A stretch of 64,000 bases of DNA from an uncultured Flavobacteriales bacterium (lineage in GTDB: Bacteria > Bacteroidota > Bacteroidia > Flavobacteriales > BACL11): assembly GCA_949372805.1 (NCBI GenBank), contig CASIBH010000004.1, forward strand, positions 22,036 to 86,035, in the 5' to 3' direction. This document shows, one piece after another, positions 21,101 through 32,731 of this stretch. The position numbers and the translations under genes were made by a program. How positions within the stretch are numbered: position 1 is the first letter of the stretch; each line of letters starts with the position of its first letter. The notes beneath the pieces were generated by a model that saw nothing but the letters and a program-made list of their open reading frames with translations, was not told the origin of the DNA and did no database searches.

Positions 21101-24100
21101 ATGAAAAGAATTATTTTAATTGCTTTGTTATTACCATGCTTTATTAGTGCACAAGTAATAATTTCTAATGATACTACTGTTTGTGGTAATTTCAATGATA
21201 CTCTATATGCTTTGAGTGCAACACAATCTTCTATGCAAACCGATGATTTACATGATGATCTAGTTTCTATTGGATTCACATTTAATTTCTATGGAACTCC
21301 TTATACTGAATGTGTAGTTTCAGGAAATGGCTATGTTACATTTGATACTTCATTAGCTAATTCATATTCTCCTTATTCTATAAATGCTCCTGTGCCAAAT
21401 CCTGGTAATATTCCTGAAAATGCTATTTTAGCTCCTTGGCAAGATATTAATACTGGTGTTACTGGTAATATTTATTATGGAACAACTGGTATAGCACCAA
21501 ACAGAATGTTTACCGTAACATGGTGTGAAATTGCTATGTTTTCTTGTACAGCTGATTTACATACTTCACAAGTTGTTTTACATGAAGGGTCTGATAAGAT
21601 TGAAATGTTTATTGCCGAAAAACCACTTTGTGCAGCATGGAATGGAGGTGCTGCTATTCAGGGTTTAGTGTCTGATGCTAGCACATTTGCTGATATTGTA
21701 TTTGACCCAATTCTATTAGCTGATAGAAATTATCCTTTGCAGTGGACTGCAACTAATGAGGGATGGGAGTTTTTAACTGCTGGATCTTCAGCCTATGTTA
21801 TTAATCAAATTCCTTTTATACCAATTGTTGCAGGTGAAGCTATTTGGACTTCAGCATCTGGAGATACTTTAGGATATGGGCCTACACTGCCAGTAAATAT
21901 TTCCTCTACAACAGTTTATTATGCTGATGTTGTTGGTAGCTGCTCCTCGGGAATACTTTCTGATCAAGTTACTGTTTCAGTTTCTGGTTGTTTTGCAATA
22001 GTTTTGAGTTCCTCTGATGCTTCCTGTCAAGGAAATGACGGTCAGGTTAGTGTTGATCCTGGTATAAATACACCTTCTCCTTATGATATGTTGCTTTTAG
22101 ATATGAATGGAGTTATTTTACAATCTAATCTTAATGTCAGTTCTTCTCAAACTTTTTCAAATCTTTTTCCTGGAACTTATGTTGCAAGGGTTACAGATGC
22201 TGGAGGTTCTTCTTCTCAAGATACAATTGTAGTCATGCAAGCAAATAATCCTTTAAATGTTTCTTCATTTGCAAATAATGTTAATTGTTACAATGGTCAA
22301 GATGGTCAAATTTCTATTTTAGCAGATAGTGGAGCGCTTCCTTATTCATTTTATCTAAATGGAGTTTTAAATACTAATCCTATTCCTTACGATAGTGTTT
22401 TTTCAAACTTGTCTGAAGGGGTTTATATTGTTTCTGTTTTAGATGATAATAGTTGTTTATTTAGAGATACTATTAATTTAACCTCTCCACAATATACTTT
22501 ACAATCTTTAGCTCAATCTAAAGTTGTTATTTGTAACGGCAGCAATGATGGAATAGCTATAGGTTCTGGCGCTGGAGGAACTCCTCCTTATTCTTATGAG
22601 TGGTTTAACCAAAACTTTGTCAGCTTTAGTACTAATGACACGGCCTTTAATTTGAGTGCTGGTAGTTATTATTTAGAGGTTAGTGATGCAAATGGATGTG
22701 ATACTTTCTCTACTGTCCAGGTTATTGCTCCTCAAACAGCACTTAGTGGATCTCCTCAAGTATTTGGTATTGCTTGTCGAGGTGATAGTACCGGTATGAT
22801 AATTGGTGATGCCAATGGTAGCTGGGCTCCATATCAGTATTACTGGATTTCTAGTGCTGGAGATACTCTTCAGTCCACTTCATATACAACAACAAGAGAT
22901 ACTTTAAAAGATTTAAGTTCTGGCGTTTATACTCTTCATGTTTATGATGCTCAATCTTGTTTTGTGAGCTATAGTTTAAATGTTGGAGAACCAATGACTA
23001 TGCTTAGTATTGATAGTATTTTAGTTGTAGAAAATATTGCTTGTTTTGGTGATAGTGTTGGTAAGGCTCGATTATTTGCTAGCGGAGGGATGCCAAACTA
23101 TAGCTATATGTGGGATAATGGAGAAACAGGATTGGTAGCACAAAATTTATCTGCGGGATATCGTCATCTTACGCTTACTGATGATTGGGGCTGTGAGGTT
23201 GTTGATAGTGTTTATATTTCAGAGAATCCAGAGATACAATCTACTATTAGCGTTGTTCAGACAGTTAGCTGTTATGGGCAGTCTGATGGTATTGCAAGTA
23301 TTAGTTCTGTTGGAGGTATTCCAACATACACTTACTTTTGGAGTAATGGTCATACAGGTCTTAGCATGCCAGATACTTCTTCAGGTCTTGTTGAAGGGAG
23401 TTATTATGTAACTACAAGAGATGTAATAGGCTGTGAGGTTGTTGATAGTGTTTATGTGTCAGAGCCAGAGCCACTTTCTATGATAGCAAATGAGCTAGTA
23501 TGGATCTCATGCTTTGGAGCTAATGATGGTCTTGCTTATGCAAGCGGTTTAGGAGGAAATCTTCCATATACATTTACTTGGATGACTAATGGTCAGATAG
23601 GAGATACAATTAACACTGTTCATCCAGGACTACATACTGTAGAAGTTGTTGATGCAAGAGGATGTACATCAAGTGATACAATTTTTATGCATGAGCCAAC
23701 AGAGCTTCATGTAAACATAGATGATAACTTCACAATACTTCCTTACTGTATCGGAGTAAATAGTGCAAGCTTAACATCTTTAGCTACAGGAGGAACACCA
23801 GGATATAGTTATGCTTGGGATGATAACTTAGTAGCACCACAACTTACAGCAACAGCTAGTCATCTTTTAGCAGGAGTTTATACGGTTACTGCAACAGACT
23901 CAAGAGGATGTACAGCAAGTGATAGTAGAGATATTGATACAATAACTAATACAATGAGTGCTTTTGTTTTAGAGATAGACAATGTAAGCTGCTTTGGATA
24001 TAATAATGGATCTGCAGTTGTTAATGCATCAGGAGCGCATGCTCCATATTCATACCAATGGTTTGGTCCAAATGGCTACTCAAGTGTGAATGATAGTGTA

Positions 24101-25435
24101 GCTAATTTATATGCTGAAAATTATTCTGTAACAGTATCAGATACTAATAACTGTATGGTTAATACAAGTATTAATTTAAGTGAGCCAGCAGCTATTACAT
24201 ACAATACTTTATCTTCCACAGATGCAGTATGTCTTGGGTCTTGTGATGGAAGTGTTCTTTTAGACTTTACAGGAGGAAGTGCTCCATATTATGGTCATGC
24301 TTTAGATAATAATACTGGAGCTGTAACAATGAATTTATTGAGCGATAGTTTATTCTCAGGAATTTGTGCAGGTAATTATACTGTCAGCTTAACAGATGCT
24401 AATGACTGTCCTTCTTACCTGGTGAATGGAGGGAATAATCAGCATGATATAACTGCTTTAGATACTATCTTCACAGCTCTTTCCTCAAATGGAAATATGA
24501 TTTTATGCTATGGTGATGCTACAGCAAGTCTTTCTATTGACTTAAATTACTTTAATAACACTTATTCTTACTCTTGGGAGAATGTTTTAAGCCCTGGCGT
24601 TAGTCTTGGTGCAGGTTCTTCTTTGGTAGGTCTGGAGTCTGGAACATATGTTCTTTTAGCTAACTATATGACTTGTCATGCAAGTGATACAATGACTATT
24701 ACAGAGCCTGATTCACTTACTATCTTAGGAAATGTAGTTGATGCAGATTGCTATGGTGCAAGTACAGGCTCTATAACAACAAATATTAGTGGTGGATCAT
24801 TGGGTTATGTGTATAATTGGTCTGGAAGTTCAAGTACCAATAATAATTTAAATAATGTTTCTGCAGGAGTTTATACTTTAACCGTAAGTGATATGTATTC
24901 TTGTGAGTACTCACAAACATTTGTAGTTGGCGAGCCACAAGAGATAACAGCTACGATAAATCAAAATTCATCTAACACTTACTTATTAGAATCTAATAAT
25001 GTAAATGGAGGAGTTGCACCATATGTTCATTCTTGGAGAGAAGCATCTGCTCCAAATGTTCAGCTAGCAACCGGAACAACTTATACTGTTAGTAGCTATG
25101 GCGATTACTTTGTAAGAGTAACAGATGCTCAAGGTTGTACTAGCGAGTCCAATAGTATAGAGTTCATCTCTACCACTATAAATGAAGTAGGATCAAGCTT
25201 AGAGGTAAGTGTTTATCCAAACCCATTTAGATCAGAAGCTGTAGTTGACTTTGGAAGAGTAGTTGAGAGTGCAAGCTTGACGATAGTGGATATGTATGGT
25301 AAGGTAATAGAGCGTCATTTAGTTGGAAATAGTGATAGATACATTATTACCAACAAAGATAAAGCTAGTGGAGTTTATTTCTTGAAAATAGAAACAAGAG
25401 ATTTATCATATAATTCAAAAATTATCATCAAGTAA
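21101..25435 (+). CDS. SprB-repeat surface protein A' with T9SS type A sorting domain (1444 aa)
   Basis: Signal peptide; unique N-terminal beta-rich head (FTFNFYGTPYTECVVSGNGYVTFDT...APWQDINTGVTGNIYYGTTG); C-terminal ~955 aa identical to protein A. Confidence 0.9.
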   Translation: MKRIILIALLLPCFISAQVIISNDTTVCGNFNDTLYALSATQSSMQTDDLHDDLVSIGFTFNFYGTPYTECVVSGNGYVTFDTSLANSYSPYSINAPVPNPGNIPENAILAPWQDINTGVTGNIYYGTTGIAPNRMFTVTWCEIAMFSCTADLHTSQVVLHEGSDKIEMFIAEKPLCAAWNGGAAIQGLVSDASTFADIVFDPILLADRNYPLQWTATNEGWEFLTAGSSAYVINQIPFIPIVAGEAIWTSASGDTLGYGPTLPVNISSTTVYYADVVGSCSSGILSDQVTVSVSGCFAIVLSSSDASCQGNDGQVSVDPGINTPSPYDMLLLDMNGVILQSNLNVSSSQTFSNLFPGTYVARVTDAGGSSSQDTIVVMQANNPLNVSSFANNVNCYNGQDGQISILADSGALPYSFYLNGVLNTNPIPYDSVFSNLSEGVYIVSVLDDNSCLFRDTINLTSPQYTLQSLAQSKVVICNGSNDGIAIGSGAGGTPPYSYEWFNQNFVSFSTNDTAFNLSAGSYYLEVSDANGCDTFSTVQVIAPQTALSGSPQVFGIACRGDSTGMIIGDANGSWAPYQYYWISSAGDTLQSTSYTTTRDTLKDLSSGVYTLHVYDAQSCFVSYSLNVGEPMTMLSIDSILVVENIACFGDSVGKARLFASGGMPNYSYMWDNGETGLVAQNLSAGYRHLTLTDDWGCEVVDSVYISENPEIQSTISVVQTVSCYGQSDGIASISSVGGIPTYTYFWSNGHTGLSMPDTSSGLVEGSYYVTTRDVIGCEVVDSVYVSEPEPLSMIANELVWISCFGANDGLAYASGLGGNLPYTFTWMTNGQIGDTINTVHPGLHTVEVVDARGCTSSDTIFMHEPTELHVNIDDNFTILPYCIGVNSASLTSLATGGTPGYSYAWDDNLVAPQLTATASHLLAGVYTVTATDSRGCTASDSRDIDTITNTMSAFVLEIDNVSCFGYNNGSAVVNASGAHAPYSYQWFGPNGYSSVNDSVANLYAENYSVTVSDTNNCMVNTSINLSEPAAITYNTLSSTDAVCLGSCDGSVLLDFTGGSAPYYGHALDNNTGAVTMNLLSDSLFSGICAGNYTVSLTDANDCPSYLVNGGNNQHDITALDTIFTALSSNGNMILCYGDATASLSIDLNYFNNTYSYSWENVLSPGVSLGAGSSLVGLESGTYVLLANYMTCHASDTMTITEPDSLTILGNVVDADCYGASTGSITTNISGGSLGYVYNWSGSSSTNNNLNNVSAGVYTLTVSDMYSCEYSQTFVVGEPQEITATINQNSSNTYLLESNNVNGGVAPYVHSWREASAPNVQLATGTTYTVSSYGDYFVRVTDAQGCTSESNSIEFISTTINEVGSSLEVSVYPNPFRSEAVVDFGRVVESASLTIVDMYGKVIERHLVGNSDRYIITNKDKASGVYFLKIETRDLSYNSKIIIK
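22536..25401 (+). repeat. Long direct repeat, copy 2 (3' stalk plus CTD of protein A')
   Basis: See copy 1; divergence is abrupt at both edges. Confidence 0.95.
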
Positions 25436-25604
25436 TTAGTATCACAAACTTTTAATTTTTTATTTCTTTAAATGAATTTCAGAAATATTTATTTAAGTTA
25501 TTGATTATCAGTTGAGACTAGCATTTTTAAATATTCTTGATTGTACAGTGATATTTCAGATTAAAAAAAATACAAAACAATTTCACTTTTAGGTAATAAA
25601 TTAT

Positions 25605-25612
25605 TACATTTG
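25605..25612 (+). promoter_or_regulatory. Putative -7 element TACATTTG for the str/S10 ribosomal operon
   Basis: TAnnTTTG followed by GCCGCCC, 25 bp before rpsL. Confidence 0.55.
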
Positions 25613-25637
25613 CCGCCCATTTTAGTAAAGAAATAAT

Positions 25638-26012
25638 ATGCCTACAATACAACAACTAGTAAGAAAAGGGAGAGTAACTGTTAAGAAAAAGAGTAAATCT
25701 TTAGCTTTACAAAGTTGCCCTCAAAGAAGGGGAGTTTGTACAAGAGTTTATACAACTACTCCAAAGAAACCAAATTCAGCTTTAAGAAAAGTTGCCAGAG
25801 TTAGATTAACTAATGGTAATGAAGTTAATGCTTATATTGGTGGTGAAGGACACAATCTTCAAGAATATTCAGTTGTATTAGTAAGAGGTGGTAGAGTAAA
25901 AGATTTACCTGGTGTTAGATATCATATTGTTAGAGGTGCATTAGATACTTCTGGAGTAAATGAAAGAACACAACGTAGATCAAAATATGGAGCTAAGCGT
26001 CCTAAGAAATAA
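25638..26012 (+). CDS. rpsL: 30S ribosomal protein S12
   Basis: [12 protein letters not shown]...[21 protein letters not shown]. Confidence 0.98.
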   Translation: MPTIQQLVRKGRVTVKKKSKSLALQSCPQRRGVCTRVYTTTPKKPNSALRKVARVRLTNGNEVNAYIGGEGHNLQEYSVVLVRGGRVKDLPGVRYHIVRGALDTSGVNERTQRRSKYGAKRPKK

Positions 26013-26022
26013 AATATAGATA

Positions 26023-26493
26023 ATGAGAAAGAAAAAGGCTAAAAAAAGAATATTACTTCCAGATCCAAGATTTGGAAGTCCTTTAGTTACAAGATTTGTA
26101 AATAACTTAATGTATGGTGGAAGAAAGAATACTGCATTTAAAGTTTTTTATACTGCTTTAGAGACTGTAGCAGAGAAAATTGAAGATGTTACAAATCTTG
26201 AAGTTTTTGAAAAATCGTTAGAAAATGTTAGTCCTAATGTTGAAGTTAGAAGTAGAAGAATTGGGGGAGCAACTTTTCAAATACCTCATCCAGTAAGAGA
26301 AGATAGAAAAGTTTCTCTTGGAATGAAATGGATGATAGCTGCGGCAAGAAAAAGAAATGAAAAAACAATGGATGAAAAATTGTCTGGTGAGATAATGGCT
26401 GCATACAAAGAAGAAGGAGCTGCGTATAAGAAGAAACAAGATACTCATAGAATGGCGGAAGCTAACAAAGCATTTTCACACTTTAGATTTTAA
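26023..26493 (+). CDS. rpsG: 30S ribosomal protein S7
   Basis: MRKKKAKKRILLPDPRFGSPLVTRFVNNLM. Confidence 0.98.
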   Translation: MRKKKAKKRILLPDPRFGSPLVTRFVNNLMYGGRKNTAFKVFYTALETVAEKIEDVTNLEVFEKSLENVSPNVEVRSRRIGGATFQIPHPVREDRKVSLGMKWMIAAARKRNEKTMDEKLSGEIMAAYKEEGAAYKKKQDTHRMAEANKAFSHFRF

Positions 26494-26502
26494 ATTATAG
26501 AA

Positions 26503-28605
26503 ATGGCAAGAGACTTAAAATATACAAGAAATATTGGTATCGCAGCTCATATTGACGCTGGTAAAACTACTACTACAGAAAGGATCCTTTACTATGGAGG
26601 TGTGAATCATAAAATTGGTGAAGTACACGATGGCGCAGCAACTATGGATTGGATGGAACAAGAGCAAGAGAGAGGAATTACAATTACTTCTGCAGCAACT
26701 ACTCTAGGCTGGGATTATAGAGGTAAAAACTATCACGTTAATATTATTGATACACCTGGACACGTTGATTTTACTGTAGAAGTAAATAGATCTCTTAGAG
26801 TGCTAGATGGTTTAGTTTTCTTATTTAGCGCTGTTGATGGGGTTGAGCCACAATCTGAAACAAACTGGAGACTTGCAAATAATTATAATGTACCAAGAAT
26901 TGGTTTTGTAAATAAAATGGATAGACAAGGTGCTAATTTTCTTAAAGTTTCTGCTCAAGTAAAAGAAATGTTAGGAAGTCATGCTCTTCCGTTGCAAATC
27001 CCAATTGGTTCTGAAGATGAATTTAAAGGAGTTGTTGATTTAATAAATTTCAAGGGAATTGTTTGGAATGAAGAAGATCAGGGAATGACATATGAAGAAG
27101 TTGAAATACCAGCAGATATTATTGATGAAGCAAGAGAATACAGAGGGCAGCTTTTAGAGGCTGTAGCAGAATTTGATGAGTCATTAATGGAAAAATATTT
27201 TGAAGATGAAAATTCTCTTACTGAAGCTGAAATTCTTGCAGCATTAAGAGAAGCGACAATTTCTGGTAAAGTTGTGCCTATGATGTGTGGTTCAGCTTTT
27301 AAAAATAAAGGTGTTCAGGCGATGTTAGATATGGTCATGGAAATATTACCTTCTCCCTTAGATGTTGAAGGTATAAGTGGAACGAATCCTGATAACGATT
27401 CTGAAGAAATTAGACAACCTTCTGCTACTGAACCATTTGCTGCATTAGCATTTAAAATTGCAACAGATCCTTATGTTGGTCGTTTATGTTTTACTAGAGC
27501 TTATTCAGGCACATTAGATCAAGGAACTTTTGTTTTAAATACTAGAACAGGTAAAAAAGAAAGAATTTCTAGAATTTATCAAATGCATTCAAACAAGCAA
27601 AACCAAATTGATTCACTTCAGGCAGGTGATATTGCTGCTTTAGTTGGTTTTAAAGATATTAGAACAGGTGATACATTATGTGCTTTAAAGTCACCAATTG
27701 TTTTAGAATCAATGGATTTTCCAGAACCAGTTATTGGAATTGCTATTGAACCTAAGACTCAGAAAGATTTAGATAAACTTGGAGTTGCTTTAGGAAAACT
27801 AACTGAAGAAGATCCTACTTTTTCAGTTAAAACTGATGAAGATTCTGGACAAACTATTATTTCTGGAATGGGTGAATTACACTTAGATATTATTCTAGAT
27901 AGGTTGAAGAGAGAATTTGATGTAGAATGTAATCAAGGAGCTCCACAAGTCGCTTACAAAGAAGCTATTACAGCATTGGTTGAGCATAGAGAAGTATACA
28001 AGAAACAATCTGGTGGTAGAGGAAAGTTTGCTGATATTAAATTTGATATATCACCTGTTGATTCTGACTTCGAAGGTGAAGGTTTACAGTTTGTAAATGA
28101 AATTAAAGGTGGTAATATTCCTAAAGAATTTATCCCATCAGTTGAGAAAGGTTTTAAAATGTCTATGACTAATGGAGTATTAGCCGGTTTCCCTCTAAAC
28201 TCTATGAAAGTAAGACTATATGATGGTTCTTATCATGATGTGGATTCAGATGCGCTTTCATTTGAGCTTTGTGCTCAGATTGCTTTTAAATCTGCTGCAA
28301 AGCAAGCATCTCCAGTTTTACTAGAACCAATAATGAAATTAAATGTTATTACTCCAGAAACAAATATGGGAGATGTTATTGGAGATTTAAATAGAAGGAG
28401 AGGGCAAGTAGAGGGAATGGAGGATAAGGCTGGTGCAAAAGTTGTTAATGCTAAAGTTCCACTTTCAGAAATGTTCGGTTACATAACAGACTTAAGAACA
28501 ATTACATCAGGTAGAGCTACATCGACTATGGAGTTTTCATCATTTGAAAATGCTCCAAAAAATGTTTCAGATGAAGTAATATCTAATATTAAAGGAGATA
28601 AATAA
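26503..28605 (+). CDS. fusA: Elongation factor G
   Basis: [22 protein letters not shown]...; intact 700 aa. Confidence 0.98.
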   Translation: MARDLKYTRNIGIAAHIDAGKTTTTERILYYGGVNHKIGEVHDGAATMDWMEQEQERGITITSAATTLGWDYRGKNYHVNIIDTPGHVDFTVEVNRSLRVLDGLVFLFSAVDGVEPQSETNWRLANNYNVPRIGFVNKMDRQGANFLKVSAQVKEMLGSHALPLQIPIGSEDEFKGVVDLINFKGIVWNEEDQGMTYEEVEIPADIIDEAREYRGQLLEAVAEFDESLMEKYFEDENSLTEAEILAALREATISGKVVPMMCGSAFKNKGVQAMLDMVMEILPSPLDVEGISGTNPDNDSEEIRQPSATEPFAALAFKIATDPYVGRLCFTRAYSGTLDQGTFVLNTRTGKKERISRIYQMHSNKQNQIDSLQAGDIAALVGFKDIRTGDTLCALKSPIVLESMDFPEPVIGIAIEPKTQKDLDKLGVALGKLTEEDPTFSVKTDEDSGQTIISGMGELHLDIILDRLKREFDVECNQGAPQVAYKEAITALVEHREVYKKQSGGRGKFADIKFDISPVDSDFEGEGLQFVNEIKGGNIPKEFIPSVEKGFKMSMTNGVLAGFPLNSMKVRLYDGSYHDVDSDALSFELCAQIAFKSAAKQASPVLLEPIMKLNVITPETNMGDVIGDLNRRRGQVEGMEDKAGAKVVNAKVPLSEMFGYITDLRTITSGRATSTMEFSSFENAPKNVSDEVISNIKGDK

Positions 28606-28613
28606 ATATACTT

Positions 28614-28922
28614 ATGGCACAAAAAGTTAGAATAAAGCTTAAATCATTTGATCACAACTTAGTTGATCAATCGGCTGAGAAGATTGTAAAGACTGTAAAG
28701 AATTCAGGTGCAATTATTAGTGGTCCAATTCCACTTCCAACACACAAAAGAATTTATACTGTTTTGAGATCCCCTCACGTAAATAAGCAAGCAAGAGAGC
28801 AATTTCAACTTGCAAATCATAGAAGATTAATGGATATATATTCTTCATCTTCTAAGACAATTGATGCACTTATGAAGTTAGAATTGCCAAGTGGTGTTAA
28901 AGTAGAAATTAAAGTAATTTAA
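28614..28922 (+). CDS. rpsJ: 30S ribosomal protein S10
   Basis: [22 protein letters not shown]. Confidence 0.98.
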   Translation: MAQKVRIKLKSFDHNLVDQSAEKIVKTVKNSGAIISGPIPLPTHKRIYTVLRSPHVNKQAREQFQLANHRRLMDIYSSSSKTIDALMKLELPSGVKVEIKVI

Positions 28923-28933
28923 AAAATAGAGTA

Positions 28934-29551
28934 ATGCCAGGATTATTAGGAAAAAAAATAGGAATGACTTCAATGTTCTCTGATGAGGGGAAAAATATAC
29001 CATGTACTATTTTAGAAGTTGGACCATGTGTTGTTTCTCAAATTAAGACAAATGAGATTGATGGTTATGAAGCTGTTCAAATTGCTTATGATGAGCAAAA
29101 AGAATCTAGAATGTCTAAAGCTTTAATGGGACATCTTAAAAAGGCAAATTCTAAAGCTGTTAAAAAAATGGTAGAAGTTACACCGTTTGCAAACGAAGTT
29201 AATTTAGGAGACGTTCTTACAGTTGATCTTTTTGAAGTAGGAAGTTTTGTTACTGTCGTAGGAACTTCAAAAGGTAAAGGTTTTCAGGGTGTTGTTAAAA
29301 GACATGGTTTTGCTGGAGTTGGTGATGCTACTCACGGTCAACATAACAGATTAAGAGCTCCAGGTTCTATTGGTGCTGCTTCATATCCTGCAAGAGTATT
29401 CAAGGGAATGAGAATGGCAGGTCAAATGGGTAATGAAAGAGTTAAAGTAGAGAATTTACAGGTTCTAAAAATTATGAGTGAGCGTAATGTAATTATTGTT
29501 AAAGGTGCGGTACCTGGTGCAAAAAATTCATATATAATAATAGAGAAATAA
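28934..29551 (+). CDS. rplC: 50S ribosomal protein L3
   Basis: [26 protein letters not shown]. Confidence 0.97.
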   Translation: MPGLLGKKIGMTSMFSDEGKNIPCTILEVGPCVVSQIKTNEIDGYEAVQIAYDEQKESRMSKALMGHLKKANSKAVKKMVEVTPFANEVNLGDVLTVDLFEVGSFVTVVGTSKGKGFQGVVKRHGFAGVGDATHGQHNRLRAPGSIGAASYPARVFKGMRMAGQMGNERVKVENLQVLKIMSERNVIIVKGAVPGAKNSYIIIEK

Positions 29552-30174
29552 TGAAGATAGCTGTACACAGTATTAAAGGAAAAGAAACTACAAAAAAAGT
29601 AGATTTAAGTAAAGATATTTTTGGTGTTGAACCAAATGATCATGCTATTTATTTAGATGTTAAACAATATTTAGCATCACAAAGACTAGGAACTCATAGC
29701 TCTAAAGAAAGAGGAGCTGTTAAGGGTAGTAGAAGAAAGCTTAGAAAACAGAAAGGAAGTGGAGCTGCTAGAGTCGGAGATATTAAAAATCCTTTGTTTA
29801 GGGGTGGTGGTCGTGTTTTTGGTCCAAGACCTAGAAAATATGACTTTAAGGTAAATAAGAAAGTTAAAAGATTAGCAAGAAAATCAGCACTTTCATATAA
29901 GCTTACTCAAAATAATATAATCGTTGTTGAAGACTTTAATTTTGATAACCCTTCAACTAAAAACTACTCTAGCACATTAGCAAATTTTGATGTTCTAAAT
30001 AATAAAACAGTATTAGTTCTTGATAAACCAAATAAAAATATATTTTTGTCCTCCCGAAATTTAAGCAGGGCAAAAGTGGTATTAGCTTCAGAATTAAACA
30101 CTTATGATATTATGAACGCTAATAAGATGTTATTTGTTGAGTCTTCAATCAAGGAAATAGAAAATAATTTTTAA
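29551..30174 (+). CDS. rplD: 50S ribosomal protein L4
   Basis: Position and GRVFGPRPRKYDFKVNKKVKRLARKSALSYK. Confidence 0.96.
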   Translation: MKIAVHSIKGKETTKKVDLSKDIFGVEPNDHAIYLDVKQYLASQRLGTHSSKERGAVKGSRRKLRKQKGSGAARVGDIKNPLFRGGGRVFGPRPRKYDFKVNKKVKRLARKSALSYKLTQNNIIVVEDFNFDNPSTKNYSSTLANFDVLNNKTVLVLDKPNKNIFLSSRNLSRAKVVLASELNTYDIMNANKMLFVESSIKEIENNF

Positions 30175-30186
30175 TATTTTTATATA

Positions 30187-30477
30187 ATGAGCATCATAAA
30201 AAAACCAGTAATAACAGAAAAAATGACGAATGATAGTGAAAAATTCAATCGTTATGCTTTTGTTGTTGATAGAAAAGCTAATAAGATTGAAATCAAAAAA
30301 GCTGTTGAACAACAATATGATGTTGTTGTCGAGTCAGTAAGAACAATGGTTTGTATTGGAAAAAAAAGAGTTAGAGGTTCAAAATCTGGAATGATCGTTG
30401 GTAAAACTGCTACATATAAGAAGGCTATTGTACAGTTATCTTCAGGTGATTCAATTGATTTTTACAGTAATATATAA
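30187..30477 (+). CDS. rplW: 50S ribosomal protein L23
   Basis: IIKKPVITEKMTN...RYAFVVDRKANKIEIKKAVE. Confidence 0.96.
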   Translation: MSIIKKPVITEKMTNDSEKFNRYAFVVDRKANKIEIKKAVEQQYDVVVESVRTMVCIGKKRVRGSKSGMIVGKTATYKKAIVQLSSGDSIDFYSNI

Positions 30478-30487
30478 TTAAGAAACA

Positions 30488-31320
30488 ATGGCAGTAAGAA
30501 AATTTAAACCAACAACACCAGGACAAAGACATAAGGTAGCAATATCTTTTGACGACTATTACTGCTTCTAAGCCAGAAAAAAGTCTTATTAGTTCCTAAG
30601 ACTAGATCAGGGGGTAGAAACGATACTGGTAAAATGACTATAGCCAATGTAGGTGGTGGTCATAAGAAGAAATATAGATTAGTAGATTTTAAAAGAGATA
30701 AATTTGGTATTCCTGCTAAAGTTGCTACTATTGAGTATGATCCAAATAGAACTGCTAATATTGCATTGCTTAATTATGTTGATGGTGAAAAAAGATACAT
30801 TATTGCTCCTGAAGGATTAGAAGTTGGAATGGAAGTTATTTCAGGTGATAAAGCTCCGATTAATATTGGAAATACTTTACCACTTAGTGCTTTACCTCTT
30901 AGGTACAGTTATTCATAATGTAGAGTTAAAGCCAGGTCAAGGAGCTATTATGGTTAGAAGTGCTGGTTCATATGCTCAGCTTAATGGCAAGAGATGGTAA
31001 ATATGCTACTGTTAAATTAGCTTCTGGTGAAATTAGAAGAATACTTAGTTACTTGTTTAGCAACTATTGGATCAGTTTCTAATCCTCAACATCAATTACA
31101 AATTTCAGGTAAAGCAGGTAGAAGCAGATGGCAAGGTAGAAGACCTAATGTAAGAGCAACAGTTAAAAATCCAGTTGATCATCCAATGGGTGGTGGTGAA
31201 GGAAAACATTCTGGTGGATTACCAAGAAATAAAAATGGTGTTCCAGCAAAAGGATATAAAACAAGAAATAAAAAGAAGCTTTCTGATAAGTATATAATTG
31301 AAAGAAGAAAAAAGAAATAA
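30488..31320 (+). CDS. rplB: 50S ribosomal protein L2, interrupted by about five +1 indels (30557, 30588, 30901, 30983, 31047)
   Basis: [18 protein letters not shown]... then ORFs 30634-30918 and 31027-31320 in shifted frames together rebuild L2. Confidence 0.93.
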
Positions 31321-31323
31321 TTT

Positions 31324-31593
31324 ATGGCTAGATCATTAAAAAAAGGACCGTTTATTCATTATAAATTGCAAAAGAAAGTTGATGCAATGAATGAGTCAGG
31401 AAAAAACTCAGTAATTAAAACTTGGTCAAGAGCATCTATGATCTCACCTGATTTTGTAGGGAAAACAATTGGAGTTCATAATGGAAGACAATTTATTCCT
31501 GTTTTTGTAACTGAGAATATGGTAGGTCATAAGTTAGGTGAGTTTTCTCCAACAAGGACTTTTAGAGGTCATGGAGGTAATAGAAAAAAATAA
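31324..31593 (+). CDS. rpsS: 30S ribosomal protein S19
   Basis: [19 protein letters not shown]. Confidence 0.97.
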   Translation: MARSLKKGPFIHYKLQKKVDAMNESGKNSVIKTWSRASMISPDFVGKTIGVHNGRQFIPVFVTENMVGHKLGEFSPTRTFRGHGGNRKK

Positions 31594-31597
31594 ATAA

Positions 31598-32006
31598 ATG
31601 GGATCTAGAAAAAGAATAAAAGCAGAGAGTATGAAGGAGGCAAGAAAAAATATTGCTTTCGCTAAACTTAATAACTGCCCTACATCTCCAAGAAAAATGA
31701 GGCTTATTGCTGACTTAATCAGAGGTATGGACGCGGATAGAGCATTATCAGAATTAAAACTTAATCCAAAAGAAGCTTCTAACAGAATGGAGAAGTTACT
31801 ACTTTCAGCATTAGCAAATTGGGAAGCTAAAAATGAAGGGAAGAAGATGGATGAGAGTAATCTTATATGTCTCTGAGGTTACAGTTGATGGAGGTAGAAT
31901 GTTAAAAAGAGTTCAGCCTGCTCCTCAAGGTAGAGCACACAGGATTAGAAAAAGATCTAATCACGTAACTCTTGTTGTTGATAGTAGAAAAATTGAAATA
32001 AATTAA
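31598..32006 (+). CDS. rplV: 50S ribosomal protein L22, one +1 indel at 31865
   Basis: [18 protein letters not shown]...; shifted frame continues [38 protein letters not shown]. Confidence 0.93.
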
Positions 32007-32009
32007 TTT

Positions 32010-32705
32010 ATGGGACAAAAAACAAATCCAATTGGTAATAGATTAGGTATCATTAGAGGTTGGGAATCTAATTGGTACGGTGGTGATAACTTTGGTGATA
32101 AACTTGCTGAAGACGCTAAAATTAGAAAGTATCTTAATGTTAGATTATCTAAAGGTAGTGTTTCTAAAATAGCTATTGAACGTACTTTAAAATTAGTTAC
32201 TATTACTATTCACACTGCTAGACCTGGAATTATTATTGGTAAAGGAGGTCAAGAGGTAGAGAATTTAAAAGGAGAAATTAAAAAGATTACTGACAAGGAA
32301 ATACAGATCAATATCTTTGAAGTAAAAAGACCAGAACTTGAAGCAACTCTTGTAGCTGATAGTATTGCTCGTCAAATTGAGGGAAGAATCTCTTATAAAA
32401 GAGCAACAAAAATGGCTATAGCCTCTACAATGAGAATGGGAGGTGAAGGAATTAAAGTTCAAATTTCAGGAAGACTTAATGGAGCTGAAATGGCAAGATC
32501 TGAAATGTTTAAAGATGGAAGAACCCCTCTTCATACATTTAGAGCTGATATTGATTATTCATTAGCAGAAGCCCAAACAACATATGGTAAAATTGGTGTT
32601 AAAGTTTGGATCTGTAGAGGAGAAGTTTATGGTAAGCGTGATTTAATGCTTCATTTTAAAACTCCAAAGAAAACAGGTAATAATGCACCTAGAAGAAGAA
32701 AGTAG
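32010..32705 (+). CDS. rpsC: 30S ribosomal protein S3
   Basis: [25 protein letters not shown]; intact. Confidence 0.98.
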   Translation: MGQKTNPIGNRLGIIRGWESNWYGGDNFGDKLAEDAKIRKYLNVRLSKGSVSKIAIERTLKLVTITIHTARPGIIIGKGGQEVENLKGEIKKITDKEIQINIFEVKRPELEATLVADSIARQIEGRISYKRATKMAIASTMRMGGEGIKVQISGRLNGAEMARSEMFKDGRTPLHTFRADIDYSLAEAQTTYGKIGVKVWICRGEVYGKRDLMLHFKTPKKTGNNAPRRRK

Positions 32706-32731
32706 TTAAAGAAATAAGAAAATAAAAAGAA

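Noticed and set aside
10516-25401. 2.87 kb direct repeats as a transposon or insertion sequence
   Set aside because: Both copies are in-frame protein-coding stalk/CTD sequence; there is no transposase, terminal inverted repeats or target duplication.
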